Assembly (NCBI GenBank): GCA_021107975.1
Contig: JAIORT010000607.1
Span: forward strand, 1 to 16,318
Direction of reading: 5' to 3'
DNA: 16,318 nt
Source: Bacteroidales bacterium
GTDB taxonomy: Bacteria; Bacteroidota; Bacteroidia; Bacteroidales; JAADJA01
Below, in pieces: positions 7,377 through 14,195 of this stretch. Made by a program: the position numbers and the translations under genes. Positions within the stretch are counted from its first letter, which is position 1, and each line of letters starts with the position of its first letter. The notes below the pieces were generated by a model. That model ran no database searches and was not told the origin of the DNA. It worked only from the letters and a program-made list of their open reading frames with translations.

Positions 7377-8732
7377 ATGTTTGAAGGCTTATCAGAAAAA
7401 TTAGAACGCTCGTTTAAAATTTTAAAAGGGCATGGACATATTACAGAGATCAATGTTGCAGAAACATTGAAAGAGGTGAGAAAAGCCTTACTCGATGCAG
7501 ATGTCAGTTATAAAATTGCCAAACAATTCACTGAGCAGATTAAAGAAAAGGCGCTCGGTGAAAAAATTCTCACTTCAGTTTCTCCGGGTCAACTGATGGT
7601 GAAAATCGTTCATGATGAACTTGCTGACCTGATGGGTGCCGAGTCAGTTGAATTAAATATAAAGGGGAATCCGGCAATAATCCTGATAGCCGGGTTACAG
7701 GGTTCGGGTAAAACTACTTTTTCAGCAAAGCTGGCTAATTTTCTAAAAAGTAAAAAGGGAAGAAATCCGATACTCGTTGCAGGCGACGTTTACCGTCCTG
7801 CCGCCATCAACCAGTTAAAGGTTCTCGGTGAGCAGATTGGTATAAAAGTTTATACGGAAGAAGACAATAAAAAGCCTGTAAAAATTGCGAAGAATGCAAT
7901 AGCCCATGCAAAGGAATCCGGGTATAATGTTGTTATCATCGATACAGCCGGTCGTTTAGCGATTGATGAGGATATGATGAATGAGATCGCCGCTATTAAA
8001 CAAGCCGTAAATCCGCAAGAGACCTTATTTGTGGTTGACTCAATGACAGGTCAGGATGCTGTGAATACGGCAAAGGCATTTAATGACCGCCTGGATTATG
8101 AAGGGGTTGTTTTAACTAAGTTGGATGGTGATACGCGTGGTGGTGCCGCCCTTACAGTTAAGGCTGTGGTAGATAAGCCGATAAAATTTGTTGGTATCGG
8201 TGAGAAAATGGATGAGATTGACGTATTCCATCCAAGTCGTATGGCTGATCGTATTCTGGGGATGGGAGATATAGTTTCTTTAGTTGAACGTGCTCAGGAA
8301 CAATATGATGTTGAGGAAGCCAGGAAGTTACAGAAAAAGATTGCCAAGAATCAATTTAACTTTAACGACTTCCTGAACCAGATCAAACAGATAAAGAAAA
8401 TGGGTAATGTTAAAGACCTGATGGGGATGATTCCGGGAATGGGAAAAGCATTGAAAAATATGGATATCGATGATGATGCTTTCAAAGGAATTGAAGCTAT
8501 TATTCATTCGATGACTCCCGATGAGAGAGAAAATCCGAAAGTCCTGAACGGAAGCCGCAGGAGGAGGATTGCTATTGGCAGCGGTAACGACATTCAGGAA
8601 GTGAATCAATTGATCAAACAATTTTCAGAAACACAGAAAATGATGAAGATGATGAGCGGAGGTAAAGGAAAGAATTTAATGAAAGCAATGGGACAAGCCA
8701 GAAATATGCGAAGAGGGATGGCAGGAAGATAA
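7377..8732 (+). CDS. ffh: Signal recognition particle protein Ffh (SRP54)
   Basis: 451 residues, full length for Ffh. It is the GTPase subunit of the signal recognition particle: it binds 4.5S RNA and hydrophobic signal sequences on ribosomes and delivers them to the FtsY receptor at the inner membrane. The N domain covers ~1-95. The G domain has the P-loop GLQGSGKT (106-113), DVYRPAA (137-143), DTAGR (189-193), TKLDGD (247-252) and GIGE (273-276). The linker LGMGD (294-298) leads to the M domain, with the RNA-binding segment GSRRRRIAIGSG (392-403) and a methionine-rich tail (KMMKMM, 421-426). All key residues are present. It supplies the inner-membrane targeting step needed by the many signal-peptide proteins around it. 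Its own promoter lies just upstream, and folD follows 67 bases later on the same strand. Confidence 0.98.
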   Translation: MFEGLSEKLERSFKILKGHGHITEINVAETLKEVRKALLDADVSYKIAKQFTEQIKEKALGEKILTSVSPGQLMVKIVHDELADLMGAESVELNIKGNPAIILIAGLQGSGKTTFSAKLANFLKSKKGRNPILVAGDVYRPAAINQLKVLGEQIGIKVYTEEDNKKPVKIAKNAIAHAKESGYNVVIIDTAGRLAIDEDMMNEIAAIKQAVNPQETLFVVDSMTGQDAVNTAKAFNDRLDYEGVVLTKLDGDTRGGAALTVKAVVDKPIKFVGIGEKMDEIDVFHPSRMADRILGMGDIVSLVERAQEQYDVEEARKLQKKIAKNQFNFNDFLNQIKQIKKMGNVKDLMGMIPGMGKALKNMDIDDDAFKGIEAIIHSMTPDERENPKVLNGSRRRRIAIGSGNDIQEVNQLIKQFSETQKMMKMMSGGKGKNLMKAMGQARNMRRGMAGR

Positions 8733-8735
8733 ATT

Positions 8736-8772
8736 GATTTTAGATTTACGATTTTAGATTTGTGATTTTAGT
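8736..8772 (+). repeat. 14-base tandem repeat between ffh and folD
   Basis: GATTTTAGATTT starts at 8736 and 8750, and a partial third copy (GATTTTAG) at 8764, giving about 2.6 units of period 14. It starts a few bases after the ffh stop. I see no hairpin and no -7 box; such AT-rich microrepeats are common in Bacteroidota gaps. Confidence 0.75.
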
Positions 8773-8799
8773 TCATTTTAAATATTTTAGTCATTTACC

Positions 8800-9681
8800 A
8801 TGAAAATCATAGACGGAAAAGAAACTGCTCAACAAATAAAAGATGAGATTGCCGCTGAGATCGCAGCCATGTTCGATAGGGGAGAACAGTGTCCGCATTT
8901 GGTAGCTGTTTTGGTAGGAGAAGACCCAGCCAGTCAGACGTATGTAAGGAATAAGGAAAAATCCTGTGCACAGGTTGGGATTATTTCTTCTGTGTATAAA
9001 TATCCCGAATCAATCAGTGAAAAGGAATTGCTTGATGTTGTTGATTTTATTAATAATGATGATGAAATTGACGGATTGATAGTTCAGCTTCCTCTTCCAA
9101 AGCATATTTCCGAAAAAAAGATAATTGAAAAAATTAATCCTGCAAAGGACGTTGATGGCTTTCATCCGCTGAATGTAGGAAAGATGGCATTAAACCTGCC
9201 GACTTATTTGCCGGCAACGCCTTACGGAATTTTACAATTGATCGAACGATACAACATTGAAACCGAAGGTAAGAGTTGTGTGGTTTTGGGCAGGAGTCAT
9301 ATAGTAGGCTCTCCGATTAGTATTTTGCTTTCACGAAAAGCTTATCCCGGAAATTGTACGGTAACGGTTTGCCATAGCCGGACGAAGAACCTGAAACAAA
9401 TTGCTGAAAGCGCAGATATTTTAATCGTTGCCATGGGGCAACCCCAATTCGTTACAGAAGATATGGTGAAAAAAGATGCTGTTGTAATTGATGTGGGGAT
9501 TCACCGTGTGCCATCAGATAAAACAAAATCAGGTTTCAGATTGGTGGGTGATGTATTGTTTGATGAGGTGTCGAAAAAAGCAGGTTATATCACACCCGTT
9601 CCCGGGGGCGTTGGACCTATGACAATTGTTTCACTGTTAATGAACACACTTAAAGCGGCGAAGAAAGAAGTTTACTCGTAA
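8800..9681 (+). CDS. folD: Bifunctional methylenetetrahydrofolate dehydrogenase / cyclohydrolase FolD
   Basis: 293 residues, the normal length. FolD oxidises 5,10-methylene-THF with NAD(P)+ to methenyl-THF and hydrolyses that to 10-formyl-THF, feeding purine and formyl-Met synthesis in the cytoplasm. Catalytic elements are intact: YVRNK with Tyr48 and Lys52 (the Tyr-x3-Lys pair of the family), DGLIVQLPLP (91-100), KDVDGFHPLNVG (116-127) with Asp119, the dinucleotide-binding loop GRSHIVGSP (164-172), and TPVPGGVGPMT (265-275). The start gives the standard N-terminus MKIIDGKETA. It is likely cotranscribed with ffh, since no terminator or -7 box is seen in the 67-base gap. A weak 7-bp hairpin (9684-9690 with 9700-9706) follows its stop. 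Confidence 0.98.
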   Translation: MKIIDGKETAQQIKDEIAAEIAAMFDRGEQCPHLVAVLVGEDPASQTYVRNKEKSCAQVGIISSVYKYPESISEKELLDVVDFINNDDEIDGLIVQLPLPKHISEKKIIEKINPAKDVDGFHPLNVGKMALNLPTYLPATPYGILQLIERYNIETEGKSCVVLGRSHIVGSPISILLSRKAYPGNCTVTVCHSRTKNLKQIAESADILIVAMGQPQFVTEDMVKKDAVVIDVGIHRVPSDKTKSGFRLVGDVLFDEVSKKAGYITPVPGGVGPMTIVSLLMNTLKAAKKEVYS

Positions 9682-9734
9682 ATTAACTTTGATACAATAA
9701 AAGTTAGAAGTAAGTTATCTTCAATTAATTTTTA

Positions 9735-9742
9735 TAATTTTG
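9735..9742 (+). promoter_or_regulatory. Candidate -7 box of the toxin-antitoxin operon
   Basis: TAATTTTG, the same octamer as in front of ffh and the beta-helix gene, 22 bases before the antitoxin ATG. No TTG/TTTG is seen at the expected -33 position. The short leader fits a compact, autoregulated cassette. Confidence 0.45.
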
Positions 9743-9764
9743 GTATTTGAAATAATATAAAAAA

Positions 9765-9977
9765 ATGGGACAATATATCATTGATATACAAAATAGAGAA
9801 AAAGAATCAGTTTTAATAGAATTTCTTAAACAAATAGATTTTATTAAAATCTGGAAAAAATCAAAAATTGATGAAATGGATTTAATTTCAAAGGATATTT
9901 TTGAGACGGTTAAAGATTTAAGAAATGAAAATACAACTACATGGAAAAACAAAACTGTTTCATTAAGTAATGACTGA
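9765..9977 (+). CDS. Putative antitoxin of a RelE/HigB-type module
   Basis: 70 residues, starting MGQYIIDIQNREKE. It sits immediately upstream of a RelE-like toxin gene and overlaps it by eight bases (ATGACTGA contains this gene's TGA and the toxin's ATG), a typical antitoxin-first arrangement with coupled translation. The N-terminus is strand-like (YIIDIQ), followed by a helix (ESVLIEFLKQIDFIKI) and a charged C-terminal half (SKIDEMDLISKDIFETVKDL) that could wrap the toxin. I see no clear helix-turn-helix or named antitoxin family, so the call rests on position, size and the partner. Function by inference: binds and neutralises the toxin, possibly represses the operon. The cassette is visibly more AT-rich than folD before it, which suits lateral gain. 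Confidence 0.7.
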   Translation: MGQYIIDIQNREKESVLIEFLKQIDFIKIWKKSKIDEMDLISKDIFETVKDLRNENTTTWKNKTVSLSND

Positions 9978-10311
9978 TTTTAAAATTACCCAAACCAGAC
10001 TTTTTGAGAAACTAATAAAGAAACTTTCAAAAAGATACATAAATATTGAAAGCGACATTGATTTATTTATTGATACCTTAAAAACCAGCAAGGATCTGGG
10101 AATTCCACTCGGAAAGAATCTTTTCAAAGTAAGAATAAAAAATTCGGATATAACAAAAGGAAAAAGTGCAGGATATAGATTGATTTCTTATTTAAATTTT
10201 GTAAAAAAGGAAATTACATTTATCTATATATACTCAAAAAGTGATTTAAAAAGCATCAGCGAGAAGGAAATAGATATAATAGTAACTAAAACTATAATTC
10301 AATCGGAATAA
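9970..10311 (+). CDS. RelE/HigB-like mRNA-interferase toxin
   Basis: 113 residues, the size of RelE-superfamily toxins, which cut mRNA on the ribosome and halt translation. Family features visible: an N-terminal strand then a helical hairpin (TRLFEKLIKKLSKRY, 9-23), a LGIPLGKNLFKVRI segment (43-56), a basic stretch leading to GKSAGYRLISYL (64-75), the C-terminal strand ITFIYIYSKSD (82-92) and a last helix (ISEKEIDIIV). Lys and Arg residues around 64-70 and Tyr74 are candidates for RNA contact and catalysis; I cannot place them on a structure. Its start overlaps the antitoxin stop by eight bases. The nearest group by look is the Bacteroidota RelE/ParE family toxins with a GKSGGxR-type motif. 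An inactive relic is unlikely, since the frame is intact. Confidence 0.8.
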   Translation: MTDFKITQTRLFEKLIKKLSKRYINIESDIDLFIDTLKTSKDLGIPLGKNLFKVRIKNSDITKGKSAGYRLISYLNFVKKEITFIYIYSKSDLKSISEKEIDIIVTKTIIQSE

Positions 10312-10360
10312 TAAGCACGTGAAGATTAGCTATATAAAATACACATAAAAATAAACTATT

Positions 10361-11290
10361 ATGAAAATGTATTTAAACAAATTCTTACCAGGTATTCTTT
10401 TTGTATGCTTTTTATCCTTTACTGAATTATCCGGTCAGAATTTCAGAGAGCTTTACACAATAATAGATTACCCTGTAATACCGGAAATCTATTCTAATCT
10501 TCCCGAAAAAGTTAATGAAACTTCCGGTTTGATCTATTATAGTGGAAGTTTATGGACATTTAACGACAGCGGCGGCAAACCTGAATTATATAAGATCAAT
10601 AAAGAAAGCGGAAAAATCGATCAAAAAGTTTTCCTGAAAAATGCTGAAAATTATGACTGGGAGGATATTACGCAGGATGATGAATATATTTATATCGGCG
10701 ATTTCGGTAATAACAGGGGAAACCGAAAAGACCTAAAAATTTATAAAATCGCAAAAAAAGACATTAGTGCAAAGAAAAAGGTAGAGGTGGAAGCAGAAGT
10801 TATTGAGTTTGTATATAATGACCAGACTTCTTTTGAGATTGAAAATCGAAAAAACAACTTCGACTGTGAGTCGCTGATCAGTTATGGAGACTCGTTAATT
10901 ATTTTTTCAAAGAATTGGGTTAACGGTAAAACCCGAATGTATAAATTGCCTAAGGTGCCTGGAAAATATAAGCTCGATCCGGTTGATTCTTTTGATGTTG
11001 ATGGTTTGGTAACCGGCGCTGATTATAATGCCAAAACAAAAGAGTTGATACTTGTAGGATACAAAGATTATTTGCCATTTATGTTCTTATTTCAGGGATT
11101 TAAGGGTCAAAGCCTGAATACGGGTCAGGTTTACAGGATTAATTTCCGGCGGATGAAAAATGCACAAACAGAAGGCATAATCTGGCTAAATGATGAAACC
11201 ATTGTGTTTTCAGCCGAACAGACTTCGGAATTCCCGCAAGCAGCTTATGAGTTCAAAATCAGGGAAGTTTTTAAATTGATTGAAAAATAA
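10361..11290 (+). CDS. Secreted beta-propeller-like protein of unknown function
   Basis: 309 residues with a signal peptide (MKMYLNKFLPGILFVCFLSF..., cleavage near LSGQ); no lipobox, membrane anchor or T9SS domain, so periplasmic or released. The body shows the repeated strand pattern of a propeller with conserved acidic/Gly motifs: ETSGL (53-57), WTFNDSGG (65-72), NYDWEDI (97-103), YIGDFGNNRG (111-120), FDCESL (167-172), VTGADY (217-222) and QTEGIIW (269-275). ETSGL, DWED and EGI spaced along the chain recall esterase-like or SdiA-regulated-like propellers, where acidic residues may hold calcium at the central channel. I cannot name the family with certainty or assign a substrate. It begins 49 bases after the toxin gene with no recognisable promoter between them. 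Confidence 0.85.
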   Translation: MKMYLNKFLPGILFVCFLSFTELSGQNFRELYTIIDYPVIPEIYSNLPEKVNETSGLIYYSGSLWTFNDSGGKPELYKINKESGKIDQKVFLKNAENYDWEDITQDDEYIYIGDFGNNRGNRKDLKIYKIAKKDISAKKKVEVEAEVIEFVYNDQTSFEIENRKNNFDCESLISYGDSLIIFSKNWVNGKTRMYKLPKVPGKYKLDPVDSFDVDGLVTGADYNAKTKELILVGYKDYLPFMFLFQGFKGQSLNTGQVYRINFRRMKNAQTEGIIWLNDETIVFSAEQTSEFPQAAYEFKIREVFKLIEK

Positions 11291-11303
11291 GTAACTGAAA
11301 TTA

Positions 11304-11333
11304 TCTCTGCGTCTCTGTGCCTCTGCGTTGAAA
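11304..11333 (+). repeat. CTCTGCG octamer repeat, site 1
   Basis: Three octamers in a row (TCTCTGCG, TCTCTGTG, CCTCTGCG) followed by TTGAAA, in the gap before queE. The same design recurs at 12017 and 14088. Read in reverse it translates as NAEAQRRRD, a phrase I recall from many spurious database ORFs, so this is a dispersed non-coding repeat family. Confidence 0.75.
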
Positions 11334-11384
11334 TATTTACAAATGACTAAATGACCAATAACCAACGAAGTGAAGCGAGCCAGT

Positions 11385-12008
11385 ATGGATGACAAATTAT
11401 TAGATAAAGGTCTTGCCTTGCCTATTATGGAAGATTTTTACTCTATCCAGGGTGAAGGATTTCATACTGGAAAGCCGGCGTATTTCACTCGTATAGGCGG
11501 ATGCGATGTCGGATGCAGTTGGTGTGATGTTAAGGAATCCTGGAACGCATCTTTATGGCCATTAACGAGAACTGATGATATTATCAAACGCATTGAATCT
11601 TGCTCTGCAAAAGCAGTTGTGGTTACAGGTGGCGAACCGCTAATGTATAATCTGGATTATTTTTGCTCTGAGCTTAAAAAAAGAAATTTTAAAACTTTTC
11701 TCGAAACCTCCGGCTCTCACTCCCTGACCGGTATATGGGATTGGATATGCCTTTCACCTAAAAAATATAGTCCGCCACTAAAGGAAATTTATACCAAAGC
11801 TGATGAATTAAAAGTTATTATTCAAACGAAAGGCGATTTTGACTGGGCAGAAAAAAATGCAGAGATGGTAAAAAAAAATTGCCTGTTATTTCTTCAACCC
11901 GAATGGAGCAAACGGGATATTATTATATCCGAAATAGTTAAATATGTCAAGGCAAATCCGAAGTGGAGAATTTCTTTACAATCGCATAAATATATAGGAA
12001 TTCCCTAA
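11385..12008 (+). CDS. queE: 7-carboxy-7-deazaguanine synthase QueE
   Basis: 207 residues from the ATG at 11385; the frame also allows a GTG at 11370, but the five extra codons add nothing typical. QueE is a radical SAM enzyme that contracts 6-carboxy-tetrahydropterin to 7-carboxy-7-deazaguanine, a step toward queuosine in tRNA or 7-deazaguanine in DNA. Seen here: the N-terminal substrate motif FYSIQGEGFHTGKPAYFTR (18-36), the cluster motif CDVGCSWC (Cys40, Cys44, Cys47, spacing CX3CX2C), TGGEP (81-85) for SAM binding, ETSGS (107-111), and the usual end LQSHKYIGIP. It is slightly shorter than many homologues but complete. No queC, queD or queF lies next to it in the window, so the pathway partners are elsewhere. 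Confidence 0.96.
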   Translation: MDDKLLDKGLALPIMEDFYSIQGEGFHTGKPAYFTRIGGCDVGCSWCDVKESWNASLWPLTRTDDIIKRIESCSAKAVVVTGGEPLMYNLDYFCSELKKRNFKTFLETSGSHSLTGIWDWICLSPKKYSPPLKEIYTKADELKVIIQTKGDFDWAEKNAEMVKKNCLLFLQPEWSKRDIIISEIVKYVKANPKWRISLQSHKYIGIP

Positions 12009-12016
12009 AAAGAAAT

Positions 12017-12040
12017 TCTTTGCGTCTTTGCGTGAAATTT
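12017..12040 (+). repeat. CTCTGCG octamer repeat, site 2
   Basis: Two identical octamers TCTTTGCG (12017-12024 and 12025-12032) followed by TGAAATTT, in the 39-base gap between queE and the OmpA-family gene. Same orientation and design as site 1. Confidence 0.7.
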
Positions 12041-12047
12041 TAAACAG

Positions 12048-13994
12048 ATGAAAATCGAAAAAATAAAATACATAATAATCTCATTTTTTTTTGTTTCAGT
12101 ATTTTTAAATATAAGTGCGCAGGAAGAACTCTCTAGCAAATCAAAAAAAGCGAAGAAAGCGTATATAAATGGTGAGGAATTTTTACGATTACATAATTAC
12201 TTGCAAGCTGAAAAACATTTTCTTAATGCCGTTGATGAAGACCCCGGTTTTTACGAAGCATATATGCTGCTCGGTGAAATATACGAGCAAACAAAAAAAG
12301 ATACGGATGCTGTTGTTGTGTATAGAAAAGCCGTTGCAATAAATCCCGACCGCTTTCCCGGTGCATTTTTTCTTTTGGCAAATATTGAATATAAAAATGG
12401 CTGGTACAAAGATGCTTTGGAGCATTATATTGCCTATTTGGAATACCCGAAGATTCATAATGAGAATAGGGTGAATTCGGAGAAACGACTGCAAAATTGT
12501 GAGTTTGCTATGGAATCAATGGCAAATCCAGTTCCTTTCAATCCTGCAAACCTGGGCGAAAATATTAACTCTGACCGCGATGAATACTTTCCATGTATTA
12601 CTGCGGATAACCAGACATTGCTTTTTACAAGGTTGTTGCAGGATTCACGGTCTTATACCGGAAGACAGGAAGATTTTTTTATAAGCCATAACAAGGATAG
12701 TGCATGGCAGTTAGCTTATAATATCGGCGAACCCATAAATACAATTCAAAATGAAGGCGCTCCTTCACTTTCGGCAGATGGCAATATTTTAATATTCACA
12801 GCTTGCGAAAGTATTGATGGTTATGGTACGAACCGAAAAGGATTCGGCAGATGCGATTTATTTGCTTCAAAACGCATGGGCAATAAGTGGTCAGTTCCGT
12901 ATAATCTTGAGGAACCGGTAAATTCAAGGCAGTGGGAATCGCAACCGTCATTTTCGTCTGATGGGAAAACACTTTATTTTGTAAGTAACAGGCATAATAA
13001 TTATGATATCTGGGTTTCAATGGTAAACGAAAACGGCGAATGGTCGGTGCCAGAGAAGCTCGGTGCTAATATTAACACAGATAATTATGAAGGCTCTGTT
13101 TTTATCCATCCCGATAATCAGACGCTCTATTTTTCATCGGATGGACATGTGGGAATGGGAGGGCTTGATATTTATGTTTCGAAAAAGGATAGTACGGGTA
13201 AATGGGGAAAGCCCATGAATCTCGGATATCCTATTAACACTTTTAAAGATGAAAACAGTATTCTTATCAGCGCCGATGGGGAACTTGCGATGTTTGCATC
13301 GGACAGAGAGGGCGGTTTTGGAGGGTTGGATTTATATGGTTTTGAATTGTATGAAGAAGTCCGTCCTGAAAAAGTTACGTACATAAAAGGGGTTGTATTT
13401 GATAATGAAACCGGTAAGAAATTAGAAGCTCGTTTTGAGTTGATTGATCTTGCCACAGGTAATATTGCGGTAACATCTTTTTCTAATAAAGGCACTGGGG
13501 AATTCCTGGTATGTTTACCTGCAAATCATGATTATGCTTTGAATGTATCAAAAGAAGGCTATTTATTTTATTCTGAAAATTTTAACCTTTCGGGAGAAAA
13601 GCCGTTAACTGACCCTGTTTTAAAAGATGTGCCGCTAAAACCCCTAAAATCAGGGGAGAAGGTGATTTTAAAAAATATCTTCTTTGAGACTGATAAATAT
13701 GATTTAAAGAAGACATCTGAAATTGAACTTCAAAAGCTGATTGAGTTATTAAATAAAAATCCGGGAATAAAAATTGAAATCAGCGGGCATACCGATAATG
13801 TAGGCACAACTGAATATAATCTTGAACTATCCCAAAACAGAGCAAAAGCCGTTTACGATTATCTATCTGAAAACGGAATAGATACTAATATGCTTACCTA
13901 CAAAGGCTATGGCGAATCTCAGCCGGTTGATACTAATGATACGGAAGAAGGCAGGGCTAATAACAGGCGGACAGAGTTTAAGGTGGTTGAGTGA
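12048..13994 (+). CDS. PorE-like TPR / PD40-propeller / CRD / OmpA-C envelope protein
   Basis: 648 residues in four parts after a signal peptide (residues 1-24, ...FLNISA). TPR-type helices span ~34-155 (YLQAEKHFLNAVDEDP, AYMLLGEIYEQ). A PD40/WD40-like propeller spans ~165-435, with repeated SxDGxxLxFxS blades (SADGNILIFTA, SSDGKTLYFVS, HPDNQTLYFSS, SADGELAMFAS). A carboxypeptidase-regulatory-like fold covers ~443-530 (IKGVVFDNETGKKLEARFEL). An OmpA C-terminal domain covers ~538-648 (ISGHTDNVG with Asp583, QNRAKAVYDYL with Arg598, GRANNRRTEF), the Asp/Arg pair used to grip peptidoglycan. This order matches PorE of the T9SS, an outer-membrane-linked protein tied to the cell wall. Unlike PorE of Porphyromonas, the signal peptide ends in Ala-Gln with no lipobox Cys, so it would be periplasmic and soluble. 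Bacteroidota carry several paralogues of this layout, so a T9SS role is plausible, not shown. Confidence 0.9.
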   Translation: MKIEKIKYIIISFFFVSVFLNISAQEELSSKSKKAKKAYINGEEFLRLHNYLQAEKHFLNAVDEDPGFYEAYMLLGEIYEQTKKDTDAVVVYRKAVAINPDRFPGAFFLLANIEYKNGWYKDALEHYIAYLEYPKIHNENRVNSEKRLQNCEFAMESMANPVPFNPANLGENINSDRDEYFPCITADNQTLLFTRLLQDSRSYTGRQEDFFISHNKDSAWQLAYNIGEPINTIQNEGAPSLSADGNILIFTACESIDGYGTNRKGFGRCDLFASKRMGNKWSVPYNLEEPVNSRQWESQPSFSSDGKTLYFVSNRHNNYDIWVSMVNENGEWSVPEKLGANINTDNYEGSVFIHPDNQTLYFSSDGHVGMGGLDIYVSKKDSTGKWGKPMNLGYPINTFKDENSILISADGELAMFASDREGGFGGLDLYGFELYEEVRPEKVTYIKGVVFDNETGKKLEARFELIDLATGNIAVTSFSNKGTGEFLVCLPANHDYALNVSKEGYLFYSENFNLSGEKPLTDPVLKDVPLKPLKSGEKVILKNIFFETDKYDLKKTSEIELQKLIELLNKNPGIKIEISGHTDNVGTTEYNLELSQNRAKAVYDYLSENGIDTNMLTYKGYGESQPVDTNDTEEGRANNRRTEFKVVE

Positions 13995-14005
13995 TTAATT
14001 TTTGC

Positions 14006-14059
14006 ATTCGTCTGACCACTGTCCTGTGCGTTTGCCTTGTGCGAAGTGGTCTGACGAAT
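14006..14059. repeat. Long inverted repeat after the OmpA-family gene
   Basis: ATTCGTCTGACCACT (14006-14020) and its near-complement at 14045-14059 form a 15-bp stem with one mismatch and a 24-base, GC-richer loop containing TGTGCG twice. It starts 12 bases after the stop. It may act as a terminator, but the loop is long and no T-run follows on the plus strand, so a small dispersed palindromic element is equally possible. Confidence 0.5.
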
Positions 14060-14087
14060 AAGTGAAAAAATAAAAACGATATTTTAA

Positions 14088-14123
14088 CCTTTGTGTATCT
14101 TAGTGCCTCTGTGCCTAAAAAAA
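14088..14123 (+). repeat. CTCTGCG octamer repeat, site 3
   Basis: CCTTTGTG (14088-14095), a diverged middle unit ending TTAGTG, then CCTCTGTG (14106-14113) and CCTAAAAAAAA. Same strand and general design as sites 1 and 2, more diverged. Confidence 0.6.
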
Positions 14124-14162
14124 ATTTTAACATTAAATTTCAATTTTCACATTCCAAATAAA

Positions 14163-14170
14163 TATCTTTG
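14163..14170 (+). promoter_or_regulatory. Candidate -7 box of the S46 peptidase gene
   Basis: TATCTTTG fits TAnnTTTG and lies 25 bases before the ATG at 14196. No convincing -33 TTG is visible. Confidence 0.45.
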
Positions 14171-14195
14171 CCTTTTAATTTTAAAAAGCATGATT

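Noticed and set aside
8328..8621. 97-codon minus-strand frame
   Set aside because: Antisense to the ffh M domain, which is fully conserved on the plus strand.
9725..9952. 75-codon minus-strand frame opposite the antitoxin
   Set aside because: The plus-strand frame has an upstream -7 box and the overlapping toxin partner; this one has no such support.
11370..11384. GTG at 11370 as the queE start
   Set aside because: It adds five residues with no family match; the ATG at 11385 gives the normal N-terminus close to the FYSIQGEG motif.
11210..11395. Minus-strand 61-codon frame between the propeller gene and queE
   Set aside because: It overlaps the end of a real gene and includes the NAEAQRRRD reading of the octamer repeat, a typical spurious product.
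13172..13495. 107-codon minus-strand frame
   Set aside because: Antisense to the propeller/CRD part of the PorE-like protein, with no domain of its own.
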